Positions 6,148-9,163 of a DNA stretch of 9,163 bases are shown here, piece after piece (position 1 is the first letter of the stretch; each line of letters opens with the position of its first letter). The notes beneath the pieces are model-generated. The model ran no database searches, was not told where the DNA came from, and saw only the letters and a list, made by a program, of their open reading frames with translations. The stretch lies in the NCBI GenBank assembly GCA_031261885.1, contig JAISIU010000095.1, positions 1 through 9,163 of the forward strand, written 5' to 3'. Origin of the DNA: Bifidobacteriaceae bacterium (GTDB lineage: Bacteria > Actinomycetota > Actinomycetes > Actinomycetales > WQXJ01). Both the position numbers and the translations under genes were made by a program.

Positions 6148-8163
6148 ATGCCGCACCACATCACGCATCGCCCGACCAACACCGCCCCCGGCGTGGCGCG
6201 GCCGCGCCACCACCTCCGTCCGAGACGCCTCCTCGCGGCCGTGGCCGCCATCGCCGCAGCCGCGGCAATGGGAGCGGCGCTCGCCCCCATCGCCGGGCCG
6301 GGGACCCCGCCCGCCAGCGCCGCAGAAACCGGCACCGTCACCGGGCACGTCACCGACGCGACCACCGGACAAGCGCTCTCCGGCGTCACCGTCGCCCTCC
6401 ATTCCTATTGCGGGTTCAGCGACGACGACGCGGCCGACACCGACCAGACCGACACCAATGGCGCGTTCAGCCTCGGCTACGACCCGGGCTCCCCAAACGT
6501 CGTCTCCGTGAATGTCGACGGCTATGCGCTCGCTTGCTCCGACTATTTCGGTTGGGACCCCTCGGTCACGGACGTCGTCAAGGACATCGTCCTGAAACCG
6601 GTCATCGACCCGGCGCCGTCCATAACCGGGACGCTGACGGACGCCGCCACCTCCGAACCAGTCACCATCGCCAGCGTGTATCTGTACGCGGAGGACGGCA
6701 GTGCGCTCGCTTGCTCGGGCGACACGCCCTCCACCAGCTGCTCCACCTACCCCGACCAGAGGGCTGGCACCGGCGCCTTCGCCTTCACCGACATCCGCGC
6801 GGCCCGCGGGGTCCAGTACTACCTGGTCGTGGAATCTGCTTCCTACGTCCGTCACACCACCGACCCGTTCACGCTGGACGCCGGCGGCGTTGAGCAGAAC
6901 ATCGCGCTGACCAGGGCAGTCCCCGAGTCGCTGACCGTCTCCGGCACCGTCACGGACGCCGAGACGTCCGAACCCGTTGCGTCGGCTTCCGTTCAGCTCA
7001 TCGCCGCCGACGCCGATCCGAATGGGCCTGCTCCCTCGTACGGTTACGCGGACGCCGATGAAACCGGCACGTTCACCCTCACCAACCTGCCAGTCGCTCC
7101 AGGTTGGTTCAAACTTCTAGCGAGGAGCTCGCAATACGACAAGTACCTCACGTCAACGAGCCCAACGTTCGAGCTGAAGGACCAGAACGTCACCCAAGAC
7201 GTCCAGATGACGCCCATCCTCCAGATGAAGGGCCGTCTCTCCGGCCATATCACCTTCGCACCATGCGCGTCGGGATGGAACATCGCATCGTCGGGGCAGG
7301 CGCGACTCCGGCTCACCCTTGAGACCGCCGACGGCCAATACACCGTTAACACCACAGAGGCCGACTGGTTCAACCCCCGTTACGAGTTCCACGCCGACTG
7401 GCAGCGCCCCCTCGTGCCTCAAACCGACACGTTCCGAATCCATGTCGAAGACTTCTCCGGAACGTTCCCGACGACGGATATCGGTCCCTTCACGGTGACC
7501 GGCGACACCGTCGAGAACATCGCCCTGGAGCCGAAGGCATCGGCCTGTGCCGCTGGTGGCGAGGAAGAGCCTGGCTGGTTCCCGTCCGATGGCGGCTCGG
7601 ACGACGGGACCGGCGGTGGCGGCGGCACGACCGTCTCGACTGACCCCGCGGTCAAAGTCAAGGCCGCGATCAACCGGGTCACGCTGCTCAAGGGGCACGC
7701 CTACAAGGTCCTCGCCTCCGGGTTCGACGCCGACGGCTATCCCACCGCCGTGACCTACCGCTCGAGCGCGCCGAAGGTCGCCACCGTGAACCAAACCGGA
7801 AAGGTCAAGGCCCTCAAACCGGGCAAGGCCACGATCACGATCACCTCCGGCGCGAAGAGGACTGCCGTCAAGATCACCGTGGTCAAGAAGCGACCCACCC
7901 AAAGCCATGTGCAGAAGATCAAGGTCACGGGCCTGCCCAAAGGCAAGACCCTCAAGGCCGGGCGCCCCTATTGGGTGGGCGTGAAGGTTTCGCCCGTCAC
8001 GGCGCTGGCCGTGACGCCCACCTACTCGGTCAAGGGCACCAAGAGCGCGAAGAAGACCACCATCAACCGCTACGGACTGCTTTACGCCGTCGGCAAAGGC
8101 AAGGTCACGCTCAAGGTCAAGGCCGGCGGCAAGACCACGAAACTCACACTGACTATCAAATAG
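6148..8163 (+). CDS. Secreted modular surface protein: four carboxypeptidase-regulatory-like repeats plus Ig-like C-terminus (copy 2)
   Basis: A 671-residue paralog of the preceding gene. The signal peptide covers 1-59: basic n-region with RPRRLL, Ala-rich core, and cleavage likely after ASAA. Beta-sandwich repeats begin at about 63 (GTVTGHVTDATTGQALSGV), 158 (SITGTLTDAATSEPV), 262 (LTVSGTVTDAETSEPV) and 364 (LSGHITF, the most divergent). Inner turns such as TDTNGAF and the closing PFTL or PTFEL strands match the CarboxypepD_reg-like fold. An acidic Gly-rich hinge (464-503) is followed by the Big_2-type domain with SSAPKVATVNQTGKVKALKPG and a second lysine-rich domain to 671. Repeats 1 and 2 hold Cys pairs that could form disulfides; copy 1 has only one such pair (SCDGGDDGFC). 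No sorting signal is present. Binding partner unknown. The inferred role is a surface adhesin or glycan-binding stalk. Confidence 0.87.
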   Translation: MPHHITHRPTNTAPGVARPRHHLRPRRLLAAVAAIAAAAAMGAALAPIAGPGTPPASAAETGTVTGHVTDATTGQALSGVTVALHSYCGFSDDDAADTDQTDTNGAFSLGYDPGSPNVVSVNVDGYALACSDYFGWDPSVTDVVKDIVLKPVIDPAPSITGTLTDAATSEPVTIASVYLYAEDGSALACSGDTPSTSCSTYPDQRAGTGAFAFTDIRAARGVQYYLVVESASYVRHTTDPFTLDAGGVEQNIALTRAVPESLTVSGTVTDAETSEPVASASVQLIAADADPNGPAPSYGYADADETGTFTLTNLPVAPGWFKLLARSSQYDKYLTSTSPTFELKDQNVTQDVQMTPILQMKGRLSGHITFAPCASGWNIASSGQARLRLTLETADGQYTVNTTEADWFNPRYEFHADWQRPLVPQTDTFRIHVEDFSGTFPTTDIGPFTVTGDTVENIALEPKASACAAGGEEEPGWFPSDGGSDDGTGGGGGTTVSTDPAVKVKAAINRVTLLKGHAYKVLASGFDADGYPTAVTYRSSAPKVATVNQTGKVKALKPGKATITITSGAKRTAVKITVVKKRPTQSHVQKIKVTGLPKGKTLKAGRPYWVGVKVSPVTALAVTPTYSVKGTKSAKKTTINRYGLLYAVGKGKVTLKVKAGGKTTKLTLTIK

Positions 8164-8250
8164 TCGAACCGGCCCAGCCATGTCCCGCCCGGGTGGGCCA
8201 AGCCCCACCGCGAGCTCCCCACCCGGGCGAGGACCGGCATCGGACGCCCC
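7657..8250 (+). repeat. Duplicated C-terminal module plus 3' flank, copy 2
   Basis: This is the counterpart of 5491-6080. It codes for residues 504-671 of copy 2 and about 90 bases after the stop. In the non-coding part the hairpin arms, much of the loop, and the stretch just after the hairpin (ACCGGCATCG in this copy, GCCGGCATCG in copy 1) are shared. Confidence 0.8.
8186..8229 (+). terminator. Strong GC hairpin after copy 2, probable terminator
   Basis: A perfect 12-bp inverted repeat, CGCCCGGGTGGG at 8186-8197 and CCCACCCGGGCG at 8218-8229, has a 20-base loop and starts 22 bases after the stop. It lacks a T-tract. It is homologous to the hairpin at 6011-6061 and separates the surface-protein genes from the toxin-antitoxin genes. 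Confidence 0.65.
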
Positions 8251-8286
8251 ACATCCCGGGAGGCCTCCAATCGGCTGGTCCCGGTC

Positions 8287-8292
8287 TAGGCT
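8287..8292 (+). promoter_or_regulatory. Possible leaderless -10 element of the toxin gene
   Basis: TAGGCT fits TANNNT and ends 6 bases before the GTG start at 8299. No Shine-Dalgarno site is visible upstream of that GTG, so a leaderless mRNA is a reasonable reading. No clear -35 is seen around 8264-8269. Confidence 0.35.
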
Positions 8293-8298
8293 CATCGC

Positions 8299-8838
8299 GT
8301 GGCCTTCACCAACCGGACATCGAACTGCTCCCTGGGCGTCCCCGTCGACTTCTACTGGTACGGCTGCACGGACTCCCGGCACATCGAAGCAGCGATCAAC
8401 GCCCTGATGCACGCGATCGATCTGCCCGGCCGAACCTGGAACCCCTACCTCAAGGCGTCGGCCCGCAGCGAGTTCAAGCGCAGGCTCATCACGGCCAGTC
8501 AGGGCCGGCTCAAACCCATCGAACAGGTCAAGAGCATCAACGACCATCCATCGGCGCCACTCTTCGAGATCCGATGGCAGCACATCCGAGTCATGGAGCC
8601 AGCCGCCGCAGGCGACGGCGGCCACGGACACGACGTGTGCGTGCGACTCCTGCACTGCGAACCGCTCAACCTCGGCGTTGTGGCGATCGGCCTCCACGCC
8701 CATGAGAAAGCCCTCATCCCGGCCAGCCATCACCGAATCCGTGAAGAGCAGGACGCGGAAATCCTCAAGGCCGAGCGCCTCTACCACGAGGGACGTCCCA
8801 CCAACTGGGGCATCGGAAACGCCCTTCGCCGCTCATAG
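8299..8838 (+). CDS. Probable RelE/HigB-superfamily toxin
   Basis: A 179-residue protein starting at GTG. The C-terminal half resembles the Gp49/HigB-like branch of the RelE/ParE fold: PLFEIRW (87-93), a loop, VRLLHCEPLNLGVVAIGLHAHEKAL (115-139), then an amphipathic helix REEQDAEILKAERLYHEGRP (148-167). This matches the family order of 'LWELR', 'VVLLHxFxKK' and 'xxEIxxAxxRxxxY'. The segment ARSEFKRRLITASQGRLKPIEQ (55-76) would be the helix before the first core strand. The N-terminal ~50 residues (DFYWYGCTDSRHIEAAINAL) are not recognised and make it longer than usual HigB proteins of about 90-120 residues. If correct, it would act as a ribosome-dependent mRNA endonuclease, neutralised by the XRE protein encoded 45 bases downstream. 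Similarity is judged by eye; a different function is possible. Confidence 0.55.
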   Translation: MAFTNRTSNCSLGVPVDFYWYGCTDSRHIEAAINALMHAIDLPGRTWNPYLKASARSEFKRRLITASQGRLKPIEQVKSINDHPSAPLFEIRWQHIRVMEPAAAGDGGHGHDVCVRLLHCEPLNLGVVAIGLHAHEKALIPASHHRIREEQDAEILKAERLYHEGRPTNWGIGNALRRS

Positions 8839-8847
8839 GACGCGGAC

Positions 8848-8876
8848 TTGCCCACGCGGTGAGATTTCTATAAGTT
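8848..8876 (+). promoter_or_regulatory. Internal promoter of the antitoxin gene, predicted leaderless
   Basis: A -35 hexamer TTGCCC (8848-8853) and a -10 hexamer TAAGTT (8871-8876) are separated by 17 bases. The -10 ends 7 bases before the ATG at 8884, so transcription would start at or next to the A of the start codon. The bases between (AAAACCT) hold no ribosome site. The patch is strikingly AT-rich for this genome. An overlapping TATAAG at 8869-8874 is an alternative -10 with 15-base spacing. Confidence 0.6.
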
Positions 8877-8886
8877 AAAACCTATG
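8869..8886 (+). promoter_or_regulatory. Imperfect palindrome, likely antitoxin operator
   Basis: TATAAG-N6-CCTATG is an imperfect palindrome centred at 8877/8878: the half-sites pair at six of eight positions flanking the central AA. It overlaps the -10 element and the start codon of the helix-turn-helix gene, where a repressor would block transcription. I recall a similar TATAGG-N6-CCTATA arrangement for the HigA operator of Mycobacterium tuberculosis; that comparison is from memory. Confidence 0.45.
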
Positions 8887-9163
8887 ACGGAAGAGTCAGA
8901 AGAACGCATCGAACAGCGCGCCGACGCGCTGGCGGAAGACCACGAGCACCTGCTTCAAAGCCTGATCGCGTTCCGAACCACGCACGGCCTCACGCAAGCC
9001 GAGGTGGCGCGACGCATGGGAGTGTCGCAACCAACCGTCGCCCAACTAGAGCACTCCGACGCCAAACCGACGCTGTCCACGATCCGTCGCTGGGCACTGG
9101 CCGTCGAGGCCCGGATCACAACAGAGGTGATCGACGATTGCGTCGACTCCGACGCGACATGGT
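8884..9163 (+). CDS. XRE-family helix-turn-helix protein, probable antitoxin (3' end outside window)
   Basis: Ninety-three residues are visible before the window edge. An acidic N-terminal helix (MTEESEERIEQRADALAEDH) precedes an XRE/Cro-type helix-turn-helix at about 24-80: LIAFRTTHGLTQAEVARRMG, then VSQPTVAQLEHSDAKPTLST, with the usual TQAEVA helix 2, SQPTVAQLE recognition helix and the PTLSTIRRWALAV closing helix. Such proteins bind operator DNA and, in higBA and related loci, neutralise the toxin encoded just upstream. The 45-base gap and same orientation support a toxin-first pair. The start at 8884 is chosen because the promoter places the transcript start there and no ribosome site exists. 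The C-terminus is not visible. Confidence 0.75.
   Translation, partial: MTEESEERIEQRADALAEDHEHLLQSLIAFRTTHGLTQAEVARRMGVSQPTVAQLEHSDAKPTLSTIRRWALAVEARITTEVIDDCVDSDATW

Noticed and set aside
5146..6855. Minus-strand open frame of 569 codons
   Set aside because: It is antisense to both paralogs and crosses the terminator-like hairpin. It has no recognisable domain, and its composition is typical of a high-GC shadow frame.
6011..8229. The two similar hairpins as ends of a transposable element
   Set aside because: Each hairpin is a self-contained inverted repeat after a stop codon in the same orientation. No transposase gene or target-site duplication is seen between them; tandem gene duplication explains them better.
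7153..8787. Minus-strand open frame of 544 codons
   Set aside because: It is antisense to copy 2 and the toxin gene. It shares shadow sequence with the frame above only because the sense genes are paralogs.

Overview
The DNA is very GC-rich, with strong codon bias towards G or C at third positions, Shine-Dalgarno sites of the GGAGG type, proline/threonine-rich linkers in secreted proteins and a DUF3592-type membrane protein. Together these point to a high-GC Gram-positive bacterium (Actinomycetota). The genus cannot be named from the sequence alone.

Minus strand, left part (1-3879). A DUF3592-like membrane protein gene (3879 to 3193) is followed 67 bases later by a very large secreted protein gene that starts at 3125 and runs off the left edge. 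The large protein has a signal peptide, a right-handed parallel beta-helix of the kind seen in polysaccharide-active enzymes, a cysteine-containing C-terminal domain and a Pro/Thr-rich tail that is cut by the window edge. It has no stop codon inside the window, so a simple ORF search misses it and shows only its antisense shadows.

Plus strand, middle (3937-8250). Two tandem paralogous genes (4021-5991 and 6148-8163) encode secreted proteins with the same plan: signal peptide, four carboxypeptidase-regulatory-like beta-sandwich repeats, a Gly-rich hinge, then a lysine-rich C-terminal module with a bacterial Ig-like (Big_2) domain and a second beta domain. The N-terminal repeats have diverged. 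The C-terminal module and about 90 bases of 3' flank, including a long GC hairpin, are strongly conserved between the copies. Neither protein has an LPXTG sorting signal, so the C-terminal module may be a non-covalent wall anchor.

Plus strand, right end (8287-9163). A gene for a RelE/HigB-superfamily-like protein is followed by an XRE-family helix-turn-helix gene cut by the right edge: a probable type II toxin-antitoxin pair in higBA order. The antitoxin gene has its own well-formed promoter in the 45-base gap. It is placed so that the mRNA would be leaderless, and an imperfect palindrome overlaps the -10 element and the start codon.

The window therefore looks like an accessory cell-surface locus (glycan-directed beta-helix protein plus two modular surface proteins) beside a toxin-antitoxin module. 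No tRNA, rRNA, CRISPR array or insertion sequence was seen.
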